From: an uncultured Verrucomicrobiales bacterium
GTDB taxonomy: Bacteria > Verrucomicrobiota > Verrucomicrobiia > Verrucomicrobiales > Akkermansiaceae
Direction: 5' to 3'
DNA length: 58,111 bases
Assembly (NCBI GenBank): GCA_937901085.1
Contig: CALCHQ010000048.1
Span: forward strand, 1 to 58,111
How positions within the stretch are numbered: the stretch's first letter is position 1; each line of letters starts with the position of its first letter. Below the pieces are notes generated by a model that saw only the letters and a program-made list of their open reading frames with translations, did no database searches and had not been told where the DNA came from. Made by a program: the position numbers and the translations under genes. Below, in pieces: positions 9,301 through 18,167 of the stretch.

Positions 9301-12300
9301 CCCGATTGAATCTGGGCTCTGACCATTTCATGGCTGCGGGTTCCGGTTCAGTTTCTCTGGATAACGGGGCGCGGCTCAACATCGGTTCGACCAGTCAGGA
9401 TGTGGCGGCCGGTAATGTGATTTCCCTTGGCTATGGTTCTGCTATTACCGGCGATGCAAGCGGTGGTGCCCTGCATTTCGACAACGGTGCGCAGATTGTA
9501 TATAACGAACGGGACAATGCAATCTCGGCCAGCATGGAGCTGGCACAGGGAAATACGCTGACCATCAGCGCAAGCAGGAACAGACTCATCAATACGCTGG
9601 AAATCAGCGGTGCGCTTTCTGGTGAAGGTCAGGTGAATCTGAATGGCACCGGCACGGTTGCTTTCTCTGGCGATAATTCCTTCAGCGGTCAGATAACCGT
9701 AGGAGAGAATTCCATTCTTTCGCTGCATCAGGCGAATACGCTGGAAGATGCCACGGTCAACCTGAGCAGCGGTGGCGCTCTGGCGCTGGATGCCGGAGGC
9801 CAGGCGTCTCTTCATGCCCTGACCTTGAATCATGGCTCGATTCTTTCCATTTCCTCCATTACCGGAACAGATGATTTCTCTGTTGATGATGTTGCGTTGA
9901 AGATAGATACGGTTACCATTGATCAGTCCGGAGCTGTAGTTCTGAATGTTGAGTTTGCTAAACAGCTTGATACGATGACCACCTACAACCTCATGACCGG
10001 GGTGGAATCTATCGATAATCTCAGTTTCAATGTGGTACACGAAGGGGTGACGCTCGATGCCTCTCAGTATAAGCTGGGGCTGGATTCTGGCAGCGGACTG
10101 CTTTACATGTATACCATGATGGGTAATGTGTGGAGTGGTGCAGATTCCTCGTCCTGGTCCAGTTCCGGTAACGGTGGTAACTGGAGCGGTGGCGCTTATC
10201 AGGAAACTGGAGTTGAGTATAAGGATGCCATTTTCCGCGATTTGACCGGTGGCAGCAGCACGGTTGTGATCCAGGATGAAGTCTCCCCTGGAGATGTTTA
10301 CTTTGTGGCCGATAAGACCGAATACACTCTTGGCTGCGAGGCCGATGGGCGTCTGGCAGCAGGAACCAATATCCACAAGGATGGTTCGGCCAGGGTATCT
10401 CTGGGCTTGTCCAACAATGCAACGGCAGATTACGCCCTGGGTAATATGGAGGTGCAGGCTGGCACGCTGAATCTGACTGCGGATCTTGCCGTGAAGGGTG
10501 TTGTGACGGTGGAAAATGATGCACTTCTGGAGCTGACTCCACTCTCAACTACGTATGGCTCCTTGCTGAATGAGGAACCGACATACTTGCAGGTACTTTC
10601 ATCCACAGGGAAACTCGGCTATACGATATCCAATTTGAAGGTAAAGGCCGGCCTGGCCTATTATGAGAAGTATGCAGTAGCCTCTATTACTGGTGTGACG
10701 ATGGATGCCAGCGGTATCTACGGCACGCGTGACTCTCGTGGCGTTCTGGAAAAGGTCACGATTGAGAAGGGGGATGCCAGCCTCTCGTATCTGACTCTTT
10801 CTGATACGAATATTGGTGCTGCGTATGTAAACCAAGGTGTCAGCGTGGAGTTGTCGAATGTTGTTCTGACAGCGACCGATAAGGGTCAGTCTCAGACCTA
10901 TGGGTATTACAGCTTGAATGGTGCGATCATTGGTGAGAATGTGGTTGTGGATGAGAATGGCTATTACATGCTCACGGGGCAGCTGACCTTTGCTGATACT
11001 CTTGTTAACAAGGGCAAGCTGTTCATGTCTGCGAATACGGCAGAAATCGGACAGATTGCATACGAATACACGGTTGATGAGCAAACCGGTAAGTCTACAT
11101 ACACCTATCGATTTATCCAGTTCGGTACCGATGATATGACCGAAGAGGAGAAAAAAGAGCTGTTTGACGATTATAGCCATACAACATTCAAAAGTAGCCA
11201 GGTTCTGATCAATGGGGTAAACCTTGCCACTGGCCTGGCTGATGGTGTTGCGGCAGAGTTCGTTGACAAAGAGGATGGCTCCTTTGAGGTGAGTATTGGT
11301 AACGGTACGCCCGGTTCTGTGGATGGTACCGTTGGCATGCCCCAGTGGGATGAACGCTGGGGAAAGAAGGAAAAGTCCCCTGCTATGTCCCGCCGCTATG
11401 CCGGTAAGGATGCCTCAGCCAACCTGGTGATGGTTGATGGGGCGGAAGACAAGGAGCGTTATTACATGTACGATTCCATCGTCAATGCAGAGAACGCGCT
11501 CAAGGTCAACAACGGTAAGGCTATCGTGGTGACTCTTTCCTCTGCCGCTACCGGAAATCTTGCAACTGCAGGTTGCATTGAGTCCGGTGGAAAGGCTGCC
11601 GCCGATCACGAGGTGTGGATATACGACAGATCCGGCTTCAAGACAGTGATTGGCGGTCTGGCCAATTGGTCTGCAACTCCGCAGGCTGCCGCGACTCACG
11701 TTCTGATTAACACGGATGAACGTTGGATGTCAGCTCAGAAGGAGCTGGTTATCGGTGGTTCCCGATGGGGGTGGCAGTATGGTGAGAGTTTTGTCACCGT
11801 GGAGAACGGCAACATTAAAAGGCTTATCGGTGGTTCATATGAATGGGTGGACCAGATCGGTACTGTGCATCTTTTTGTGGACGGGGGAGAAATCGGTGAA
11901 ATCTTTGCCGCTGGCTATAACGCCAACCTTACGGGTACACAGGTGGTGAACGATAGATTGCGGGCCGTGGAAATGGTTCTTACCGGCGGTACGCTTGGTT
12001 GGGAGAATGGTCGTGTCTTCGGTGGTGGTGATAAGTATACCGTCAAAGGAGATATTTACATACGCATGGAGGGTAGTGCCGAGGTCCGTTCCCAGCTGGT
12101 TGGTGGATCAAACGCCGGTACGGTGAATGGCGATATCGTGCTTGACCTGGTAAGCGGTAAGGCTCACAGAGTGGAAGCCGCAGGCCTGGGTTGGGAAGAA
12201 TGGGCTCTCCCGGCCTATACAAACGGTAACGTGCAGGTCAACCTGTATAGTGATTTCCAACTGGGCAAGACAGCTGTCGGCGGCGGGCTTTATGGCGGTA

Positions 12301-15300
12301 AGGAGTTGTCGAACTACGTTTTCTTTGGCAATGGCTATACCAGCACTCTGAATTTCGCAGAAGCCGGCGTGTATAAGCTGGGAAGCATTGCTGCCGATGG
12401 CTATAGCAGCTGCTCAATCGATTCTGCTACGGTAACCGGTTTCGACCGTATCAATTTGGTGGAAGGCGCGCATGCCATTGTGGCTATGGGCATGTTCGAT
12501 AATGACATGGATGGCGTCAAACCGCTTGAAATCAGCGGCAAGGGCGTGGTCGAGGTGATTGGCTACGGCGCGAATTTCGGACGTGATATTGAGCTTTCCG
12601 GTGGTGCAACGCTGAAAATCTCCACCAGCGTTATTGGAGCGGCGAATGATGCCGATGATGACCGCACTATCACGGTGCTGGATGGTTCAACCATTGATTT
12701 CTCCGGTTTCCCGGTCGACACAGACTATGCAGGCGATTCGGATTATGCAGGCCTGGGCTTCAAGACGATTGTGTGCGGTGATGGCATCAATCGCAAGGGG
12801 GCTATTTACAAAGGCAAGTACACCGATACTTTCTATCCGGGCTATGAAGAAGCCAGTAAGAACATCGTGAACAGAATTTCCCTGCCGTCTGTACAGCTTA
12901 CGGGGAATACCTCCGTGGGGGTGGAGCGCGCAGAGTATCTGTTTATGAACGCCAATGAGCTGGGAGCGACGAATCTTGACCTGGCTGGGTACACGCTTGC
13001 CAAGATAGGCGAGGGCAGTTTCATTACCCGTGCGGCACAAATTTCCGCTGGTACCATCCTGGTGAATGAGGGCGTGTTCGGGGCTGGTCTGCAGAACTCG
13101 GGAATGGCGACGGATTTTGTACTCTCCGGTGCGGCTTCGCTGAAGCTAGACACGACGCACCAGTCGGGTGAATCCAGTCTGTCAATCCGCTCGCTGAGTG
13201 GCGCTGGCAATATGGAACTCAATGATGGCACGCTTACGGTGAGGACTACTGTGGATGCAAAGTACTATGATGCGTTCATGGAGGAGGCCGGCTCCTACGA
13301 CCAGTTCATGAGTACGGCAGGTTACGCCTACGCGGTGTATGGCGGTCGTATCAGCGATGGCGATATGCAGGGAGGTGTTCTGGTGAAGGAAGGGGACGGC
13401 TCGATTTACCTGACCAGCTCCGACAGCTCATACACCGGCGGTACGGTTCTGAACGGTGGTTGCGTTTACCTGCTCGGAACCAGCGAGGCAAAGACCTTCG
13501 AAAAGAACAGCTCCATCGTCAGCGCTGGTGTACTTGGTACAGGGGCGATTACCTGGGGCTCCGCCGGTGCAGAGCTTGTTCTGGAACATGGTGCCCGCAT
13601 ATACAACACCGGTACGGTTAATAAGACAGGCGGTGTGATGACTATCGCCGTGGAGAGCGCCGCCACCGGCACGCTGGCCGAGTATATCGGCCTTCACAGC
13701 CGCCCGGAGAAAGAGACCGGCGCCATCAACTATGTGAACATGGGCGGCGAGGATTATGTGGAGATTGATACCCACAGCCTGAAGTCCATACCGGTGGATG
13801 CCGTGTATGCCAATGGCACAGCCTACAAAGCCAATACGGATATCGACCGTAACCTGATGTTGCTGGTGAAGGCGACAGACTGGGCCAATCACCAGAATGA
13901 CAAGGTGACAGGCTTCTCTGATTCCGGGAACAATGAGGCTACTTATTCCGGCGTGCTGCGCGATTCCAGCGCGGATAACACGCCCCTGGTGGCCAGTCTG
14001 CTCAAGACCGGCCTTGGCACGCTGGTTCTCGACCAGGTCAATACATACACAGGCGGCACAGAAGTGGCGGAGGGCACGCTCCGCCTGCGTGGCTGGGGTA
14101 CGGTGGGCTCTGGTGATGCTGTTGTGAATGATGGGGCTTCCCTCATGTTGTCTTATACCCTTGGCTATGGTGATGCGGAGACCGAGCTCGACAATGATAT
14201 TAAACTTTCCGGTTCCGGCGATGAACAATGGCTTGCACATACGGCAACGGAAGATGCCCCCCATGCCTTGACGGATGGCCGGACGGCGGCTCTTATTTCT
14301 GCCGTGGGGCAGTCAGCCACCGTGGTACTCAATGGCGATATCTCGGATGCCGATGAGGATGTTTCGGGCGGTGTGCTGCATTCCGGTGACGGCACCCTGG
14401 TTCTGCGCGGTGATTCCTCATACACAGGCGGCACCCACATCACCCGCGGTGTGGTGGAGGTGCAGAGCGCATTTGGTCTGGGGGCTACGGCTGATGGTAA
14501 GAGCGAGGTTGTGCTTGAGGCCGCTGCAGACCTGCGAGTCACAGTCAAGCCGGACTGCGGGGACGACCGCCTGGTTACTACGCTTGCTTCAGAGGCCGAT
14601 GACATCCAGGGTGATGTCATCATTGCTGGCACGGGAACGACAGAGCGAGTGCTGCGCATGGAGGGTAATGGCTACAATGCGGCTTCTACCTTCCTGGGGA
14701 CAAATGGTACATTCCTGCTGAGCGGAAACGGTGAAGCCGGGATAAGCTCCCAGTCCAAAGTGCTTGCCGGCACCGGTGCCGTGGTGGTTTCCGATGCCTC
14801 TGGCCAGGGTACAGTTGCTTCATTTGATTCCATGGTGGATTATACCGGCGACTTCCGGGTAGAGGGTGATAAGGCAGCCATTCAGGTGAATACTGGCTCG
14901 TTTATTGATGGCAGCATCCATGTGGCAGGCCAGCAGGCTTCTGTCAATATTGGCGGTAATGTATCCATTGCTGCCGGCGAATCGCTGCACCTGCGCTCTA
15001 CAGGCGTGGTGCCTGCGCTGGCTGAGGGGGGTACTCCTTCCTATGGTACTGGTGCGGCTCTTATTTCGGATGGAGCTGTGAGCGTGGCCGCTGGCGCCAC
15101 CCTTTCCGTGAAATCCGCCGAAACAGATTATCTCTATAACATGAACAATTTGGAGAAGGCGGATTCTCTTACTCCTGAGAAAGTAGGACTTTCCAGCGCC
15201 TCCCAGATTCCTGGCGCGTATCATCCGGTGGGTGATGATACCTTGGTTTATCAGGAACAATTCAACGCTGAGCTAGCCATCAACCTGCAGGCTGCCGGCG

Positions 15301-15743
15301 CGATGAACGCTGCTGGCGGGATTACCTTGGCCGGTGGTTCCACCTATGAAATAAATCAGGCTCATATCAGCCTTATGGGGGGCTCCCTGACGCTTGACAC
15401 CATGGAGCATCACCCGATAACACTCAACGCGACGCTGGAAGAGTCGGCTGATGCCATGTACAACGGGGCTCAGCTGGTGCTTTTCAGCGATGTTTGCAGC
15501 GTGACCTTCAGGTATGGGGTTGACTGGGTCACCGCCACAGCTGGTTCCGGGGTCTATTATACCCAGGCTGACCTCTATATGGCCGGCAGTGACTATGTCG
15601 ACTCGGAAACGATGCTGGTGTACGACTCCGAGGCCGGTGTGGTCTATCTGCAATGGGTGCCGCAGCAAGTGCCGGAGCCTGCCACCACGACGCTGAGCTT
15701 GCTGGCCCTTACCGCGCTGCTTGCCCGCCGCCGCCGCGTTTGA
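6318..15743 (+). CDS. Giant secreted beta-strand-repeat protein with PEP-CTERM-like tail
   Basis: A probable surface or extracellular adhesin of about 3141 residues. Near the N-terminus a signal peptide (GWLPYFLAAMGAGSALA, cleavage before DEE) is followed by a helical 350-residue region and a highly acidic linker (EEENDEEKEDEYQEQEEQ). The rest is Gly/Asn/Thr-rich repeated beta strand. Passenger-repeat units of the type G-x-G-T-L-x-L-x-G-x-N-x-Y-T-G-G-T are clear near residues 1099-1136, 2354-2386, 2560-2592 and 2686-2717. The end is VPEPATTTLS, a hydrophobic stretch and RRRR, i.e. a PEP-CTERM sorting tail; no autotransporter beta-barrel follows. The start is uncertain: the frame is open from 6207, with ATGs at 6282 and 6318 giving better signal peptides. 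The control region has tandem repeats and a T23 tract. It is flanked by GNAT 3' ends and converges on the intact GNAT gene, 35 bases away. Confidence 0.88.
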   Translation: MPPRVRHGWLPYFLAAMGAGSALADEELLRYWWVLPDTPAVEQTPRVIRVMGEKGERFEEVYAAETRTDLKSLPAILRARLARQATLRRKAVQLARQLRESGKSPLVAYEEAWTRVFAENRLDAANLKITSWLEETLARLSSGQKLTEDEVQWILEALLADDDRLEGEDGQELLRRLADYLRTLSYGAYDIPDVNDELMQRFAEAMRHMGNGVGAYRDALFKTHRDRIMFHSLTGYQAPWGAGMGRNLYYRQKPKQVGTTASSGNTQLLLSPGVKPPFTAPGVNDLPGSVMDFLATSPSAKGEKAEEENDEEKEDEYQEQEEQVTSSLPPLMNTFSLRAVNPVPVVVTEDETPEDSGSGREGVLRWDSTAGEPAFWDTEQTTAWVDGNGAETPYTAGGSVEFGNGADLNKSVQVADAGVVAGAVAITGSGYHFTGGDIKVTESLSVTGSAGFDGTLDVGANRITGGTLENVKLQVTGDIWRPVTQDTVTVHNLISAADGTHAAVLTDVQLNAGTATEYATLYNVAFAGDSSLTGYITIEKTQSQREIGVATGSTLTVNNATFDLRGMASGSKVLIVNGALDDTSVAFTLPAGMSGLRGELKGWDTVKFVYSGIAVNKAAVDTSVAGMVTLRDSHNGNLYWNGLDDDKWNPGSANWSSSDTLEGQETFSALSNVYFGAGNAVNRDITVTQDMVVMNLDVTAGDYSFNGARVAVLGDASLRFDSGVVDFRNQLVVQGNLETAGSGSLELSNAATVAGNAVLNNFSTTIEGDMTVVGNLAVNAGLDSAAGSLTILGNVKAQEMDIRVHAGDSVSNDYGKERVTVSGNLTVGDGGTITIGGTAAQRYTGTVTAGKLVVKADEHDVYFSHIQADNLTVGEGAYVHVQAASDSVAVSSSSMPDIWLSGTLALDSYGTTYNRGYNVHVQSNEAKLFFGTGSTIDNLSIDGSAGLHDLEMLVYSRNATVTRMENLRDLTISYGSVTVNQATGAVHGNLTLDNARLNLGSDHFMAAGSGSVSLDNGARLNIGSTSQDVAAGNVISLGYGSAITGDASGGALHFDNGAQIVYNERDNAISASMELAQGNTLTISASRNRLINTLEISGALSGEGQVNLNGTGTVAFSGDNSFSGQITVGENSILSLHQANTLEDATVNLSSGGALALDAGGQASLHALTLNHGSILSISSITGTDDFSVDDVALKIDTVTIDQSGAVVLNVEFAKQLDTMTTYNLMTGVESIDNLSFNVVHEGVTLDASQYKLGLDSGSGLLYMYTMMGNVWSGADSSSWSSSGNGGNWSGGAYQETGVEYKDAIFRDLTGGSSTVVIQDEVSPGDVYFVADKTEYTLGCEADGRLAAGTNIHKDGSARVSLGLSNNATADYALGNMEVQAGTLNLTADLAVKGVVTVENDALLELTPLSTTYGSLLNEEPTYLQVLSSTGKLGYTISNLKVKAGLAYYEKYAVASITGVTMDASGIYGTRDSRGVLEKVTIEKGDASLSYLTLSDTNIGAAYVNQGVSVELSNVVLTATDKGQSQTYGYYSLNGAIIGENVVVDENGYYMLTGQLTFADTLVNKGKLFMSANTAEIGQIAYEYTVDEQTGKSTYTYRFIQFGTDDMTEEEKKELFDDYSHTTFKSSQVLINGVNLATGLADGVAAEFVDKEDGSFEVSIGNGTPGSVDGTVGMPQWDERWGKKEKSPAMSRRYAGKDASANLVMVDGAEDKERYYMYDSIVNAENALKVNNGKAIVVTLSSAATGNLATAGCIESGGKAAADHEVWIYDRSGFKTVIGGLANWSATPQAAATHVLINTDERWMSAQKELVIGGSRWGWQYGESFVTVENGNIKRLIGGSYEWVDQIGTVHLFVDGGEIGEIFAAGYNANLTGTQVVNDRLRAVEMVLTGGTLGWENGRVFGGGDKYTVKGDIYIRMEGSAEVRSQLVGGSNAGTVNGDIVLDLVSGKAHRVEAAGLGWEEWALPAYTNGNVQVNLYSDFQLGKTAVGGGLYGGKELSNYVFFGNGYTSTLNFAEAGVYKLGSIAADGYSSCSIDSATVTGFDRINLVEGAHAIVAMGMFDNDMDGVKPLEISGKGVVEVIGYGANFGRDIELSGGATLKISTSVIGAANDADDDRTITVLDGSTIDFSGFPVDTDYAGDSDYAGLGFKTIVCGDGINRKGAIYKGKYTDTFYPGYEEASKNIVNRISLPSVQLTGNTSVGVERAEYLFMNANELGATNLDLAGYTLAKIGEGSFITRAAQISAGTILVNEGVFGAGLQNSGMATDFVLSGAASLKLDTTHQSGESSLSIRSLSGAGNMELNDGTLTVRTTVDAKYYDAFMEEAGSYDQFMSTAGYAYAVYGGRISDGDMQGGVLVKEGDGSIYLTSSDSSYTGGTVLNGGCVYLLGTSEAKTFEKNSSIVSAGVLGTGAITWGSAGAELVLEHGARIYNTGTVNKTGGVMTIAVESAATGTLAEYIGLHSRPEKETGAINYVNMGGEDYVEIDTHSLKSIPVDAVYANGTAYKANTDIDRNLMLLVKATDWANHQNDKVTGFSDSGNNEATYSGVLRDSSADNTPLVASLLKTGLGTLVLDQVNTYTGGTEVAEGTLRLRGWGTVGSGDAVVNDGASLMLSYTLGYGDAETELDNDIKLSGSGDEQWLAHTATEDAPHALTDGRTAALISAVGQSATVVLNGDISDADEDVSGGVLHSGDGTLVLRGDSSYTGGTHITRGVVEVQSAFGLGATADGKSEVVLEAAADLRVTVKPDCGDDRLVTTLASEADDIQGDVIIAGTGTTERVLRMEGNGYNAASTFLGTNGTFLLSGNGEAGISSQSKVLAGTGAVVVSDASGQGTVASFDSMVDYTGDFRVEGDKAAIQVNTGSFIDGSIHVAGQQASVNIGGNVSIAAGESLHLRSTGVVPALAEGGTPSYGTGAALISDGAVSVAAGATLSVKSAETDYLYNMNNLEKADSLTPEKVGLSSASQIPGAYHPVGDDTLVYQEQFNAELAINLQAAGAMNAAGGITLAGGSTYEINQAHISLMGGSLTLDTMEHHPITLNATLEESADAMYNGAQLVLFSDVCSVTFRYGVDWVTATAGSGVYYTQADLYMAGSDYVDSETMLVYDSEAGVVYLQWVPQQVPEPATTTLSLLALTALLARRRRV

Positions 15744-15778
15744 ATGGTGGATGAAACGCAAGAGCCTGTTGCACCCGT

Positions 15779-16315
15779 TCAGTGATTCAGGTTTGCGAGG
15801 AAGTCACTCCATTTCTGTTCGTAGATTTCCGAATCGTGGTCGGAGCGGCGCAGACGGGTGAAGCCATAGCGTTCGGAAAGCCGGCAGCCGTCTGCCGTCA
15901 CATTGTCGGTGATGACGCTGGTACAGGGCAGGGACGCGTAGGGTTGAACGGCGGCTTGCAACAGCAGGCGCGCAATGCCCTGGTGCTGGTATTCGCGTGC
16001 CACGACCACGCAGCACAGAAACATGTGCAGCGGCTTTGCCTCCAGCCCGGCCACGTGTTCCAGCTCCAGGAAATGGTCGTTGAATGTTCCCGCGCGCAGC
16101 TCTTCATACACTTCCGGCAGCACGGGGAAGAGATTCACAAAACCGATGAGGCGCTTCCCATCTGTGGCGGCCACGGTGCTGTGCGGGTGGTGCAGGTACC
16201 AGCGGTACGATTCCTCCGGCGGGGTGATGAACTCTGCATCGTAAAACTGCAACTCCAGCGCTTCCATGTCGTAGAAGTGCTGCAGCGTCAGGTGGGTGGA
16301 GAGGTGGAGTTTCAT
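15779..16315 (-). CDS. GNAT-family N-acetyltransferase
   Basis: A 178-residue acetyl-CoA-dependent transferase of unknown acceptor. The acetyl-CoA binding loop is YQHQGIARLLLQAAV; a strand with CVVVAREY precedes it, and CTSVITDNVTADGCRLSERYGF is the usual late region (shown by parts: VITDNVT, LSERYGF). The ATG at 16315 (MKLHLST) fits family length; the frame upstream to 16429 reads into the divergent promoter region and is not used. A TATACT box lies 15 bases before this start on the minus strand. Its last 30 codons are duplicated at 5835-5935 on the far side of the giant gene, and its own extreme C-terminus differs from that copy, so the end of the gene may have been exchanged. Confidence 0.85.
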   Translation of the reverse strand: MKLHLSTHLTLQHFYDMEALELQFYDAEFITPPEESYRWYLHHPHSTVAATDGKRLIGFVNLFPVLPEVYEELRAGTFNDHFLELEHVAGLEAKPLHMFLCCVVVAREYQHQGIARLLLQAAVQPYASLPCTSVITDNVTADGCRLSERYGFTRLRRSDHDSEIYEQKWSDFLANLNH

Positions 16316-16411
16316 GCGGGGTGCGGCAGCAGTATAGCACATCCGGGGGGCAGGAGGAAAGCACTTCTGCCCGATTGGTGGAATTTGCTCGCAAGAGGAG
16401 GTGAAAATCGT

Positions 16412-16417
16412 TAGAAT
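16412..16417 (+). promoter_or_regulatory. -10 box of the GH123-like gene
   Basis: TAGAAT at 16412-16417, then six bases, then the ATG at 16424. The -35 match is poor. The spacing predicts a leaderless transcript. Confidence 0.45.
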
Positions 16418-16423
16418 GCACTC

Positions 16424-18133
16424 ATGCAAAAGGTCGGCTTCTTCTTATTATTCTGCTGGGGTGTTCTGGCTGCGCCGGGGGCGGTGAACCGCCATCCCTT
16501 GTTAGAACCGGCCTTGCCGCCGGCTCAGAATGCGGCGGTGCAGGGTGGTTTGCAGGTGGCGGCGCTGCCGGAGTTTGCGCGGGTGGAATGGGACAAGCCG
16601 CCAGCAGACACCATGCCGGAATTGCAGCTGAAAGCCTGGCGGGGCGAACGTGCCGCCGGGCGTGTGGCGGCATGGTCTGCCGGGGATGAACCGCAGCTTT
16701 CGGTGCGGTGCAGCGGCTTGCAGAATGAACTGGGACAAAGCCTGCCGGTGCAGCTGGGCATGCTCCGCTACACCGCCGCCCATGGGCAGTTGTATGCCGA
16801 TGTGCTGGGGCGGGAGACAGTCTGTGATGAATCTGCCAGGCGGGTGCGCCCGGTCTGGGTGCAGGTGGATGTGCCGCAGCATGCCGCACCGGGGCATTAC
16901 CACGGGGTGCTGGAAGTCTGGTCGGCGGCCAGCGCGGTGCAACAGGTGCCGGTGGAGCTGGAAGTGCTGGAGCCGGTGCTGCCCGCCCCCGCGGACTGGA
17001 AGATTCATCTGGATTTGTGGCAGCACCCGCAGGCGGTGGCCCGTTGGCATGGAGTGGAGCCCTGGTCGGCGGAGCATCTGGCCCTGCTCAAGCCTCTTAT
17101 GAAACGCCTGGCCGATGCCGGGCAGAAGGCGATTACCTGCACGATTATTGATGAGGCCTGGAATGGGCAGACTTACGACTGGTTCCCTTCGCTGGTGCGC
17201 TGGGTTCGTGGAGCTGACGGGCAGATGCGCTATGATTTCACCGCCTTTGATACATGGGTGGATTTTATGCTGAATGAGGTGGGAATCCGCGGGCAGATTT
17301 CCTGCTACACCATGGTGCCCTGGAGCATGAAAATCCGCTATTACGATGAAGCGTCGCGAACAGACCGGGATTTGAAGCTGGATGTCAGGACTCCGCAGTA
17401 TGAGGAAATCTGGGGGCATTTCCTGAGTTGTTTCCGCGCGCACCTGCAGCAGCGCGGCTGGCTGGAAAAATGCTGCATTGCGCTGGACGAACGCCCGGAT
17501 GCCATGATGCTGGCGGCGCGTGCTGTGGTGCAGAAATATGCGCCGGAGCTGCGTATTGTATCGGCGGTGGATAAACCCTCAGCCACCACGCGCGAGGTCT
17601 ACGATATTTCCCCGATTCTGACCCACGCGGATTCGGTAAGCCCGGAGCTGCTCCGCGAGCGCAAGGCGCAGGGGCGCAAGACTACTTTCTATGTGTGTCT
17701 GCACCCGCTCAAGCCCAATACCTTCACCATGTCTCCCCCGGCTGAGGCGGCCTGGCTGGGGCTCTTTGCTGCCGCCAATGAGCTGGACGGTTTCCTGCGC
17801 TGGGCCTACAATTCGTGGAATCGCAATCCCTTTGAAACCACCGATTTCGTGCAATGGCCCTCGGGCGATTGTTTCCTGGTGTACCCCGGAAATCTCAGCA
17901 GCCGTCGCTTCGAGCATTTGCGCGACGGCTTTGAGGATTTTGAGAAAGTGAACCTGCTGCGCGCCCGCGCGGCAGAGCTGAATACACCTGAAGCCAGCGC
18001 CCTCATCGGGCAGCTGAACCAGGAGCTGGCGGCGCTGTTCACTGTGGCTCGCAGCAAGGGCGACGCGCACGAGGCGGATGTACTCCGCGCCCGCGAGTTG
18101 ATTAACGACGCTGCTGCGGCGCTGTTGAAATAA
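16424..18133 (+). CDS. GH123-like glycoside hydrolase (DUF4091)
   Basis: A secreted 569-residue protein with an N-terminal signal peptide (FFLLFCWGVLAAPGA). It has a beta-sandwich-like first part (to about residue 190) and a catalytic barrel of the DUF4091/GH123 type. GH123 enzymes remove beta-linked N-acetylgalactosamine with help from the substrate acetamido group and use an adjacent Asp-Glu pair; here the pair is probably D355-E356 in CIALDERPD. Other family-like stretches are HLDLWQHP, WAYNSWNRNP and the late DGFEDFE. A role in host mucin or glycolipid glycan breakdown fits an Akkermansia-like gut organism but is inferred. It stands alone, with a -10 box six bases before the ATG, and converges on pflA through a shared hairpin. 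Confidence 0.75.
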   Translation: MQKVGFFLLFCWGVLAAPGAVNRHPLLEPALPPAQNAAVQGGLQVAALPEFARVEWDKPPADTMPELQLKAWRGERAAGRVAAWSAGDEPQLSVRCSGLQNELGQSLPVQLGMLRYTAAHGQLYADVLGRETVCDESARRVRPVWVQVDVPQHAAPGHYHGVLEVWSAASAVQQVPVELEVLEPVLPAPADWKIHLDLWQHPQAVARWHGVEPWSAEHLALLKPLMKRLADAGQKAITCTIIDEAWNGQTYDWFPSLVRWVRGADGQMRYDFTAFDTWVDFMLNEVGIRGQISCYTMVPWSMKIRYYDEASRTDRDLKLDVRTPQYEEIWGHFLSCFRAHLQQRGWLEKCCIALDERPDAMMLAARAVVQKYAPELRIVSAVDKPSATTREVYDISPILTHADSVSPELLRERKAQGRKTTFYVCLHPLKPNTFTMSPPAEAAWLGLFAAANELDGFLRWAYNSWNRNPFETTDFVQWPSGDCFLVYPGNLSSRRFEHLRDGFEDFEKVNLLRARAAELNTPEASALIGQLNQELAALFTVARSKGDAHEADVLRARELINDAAAALLK

Positions 18134-18135
18134 AG

Positions 18136-18167
18136 CAGAACTGCACGCCTTAATGCGTGCAGTCTGC
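18136..18167. terminator. Bidirectional terminator between the GH123-like gene and pflA
   Basis: GCAGAACTGCACGC / GCGTGCAGTCTGC forms a long stem with one bulge and a CTTAAT loop. It overlaps the pflA stop codon and follows the GH123-like stop by three bases, so it can serve both convergent genes. Confidence 0.55.
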
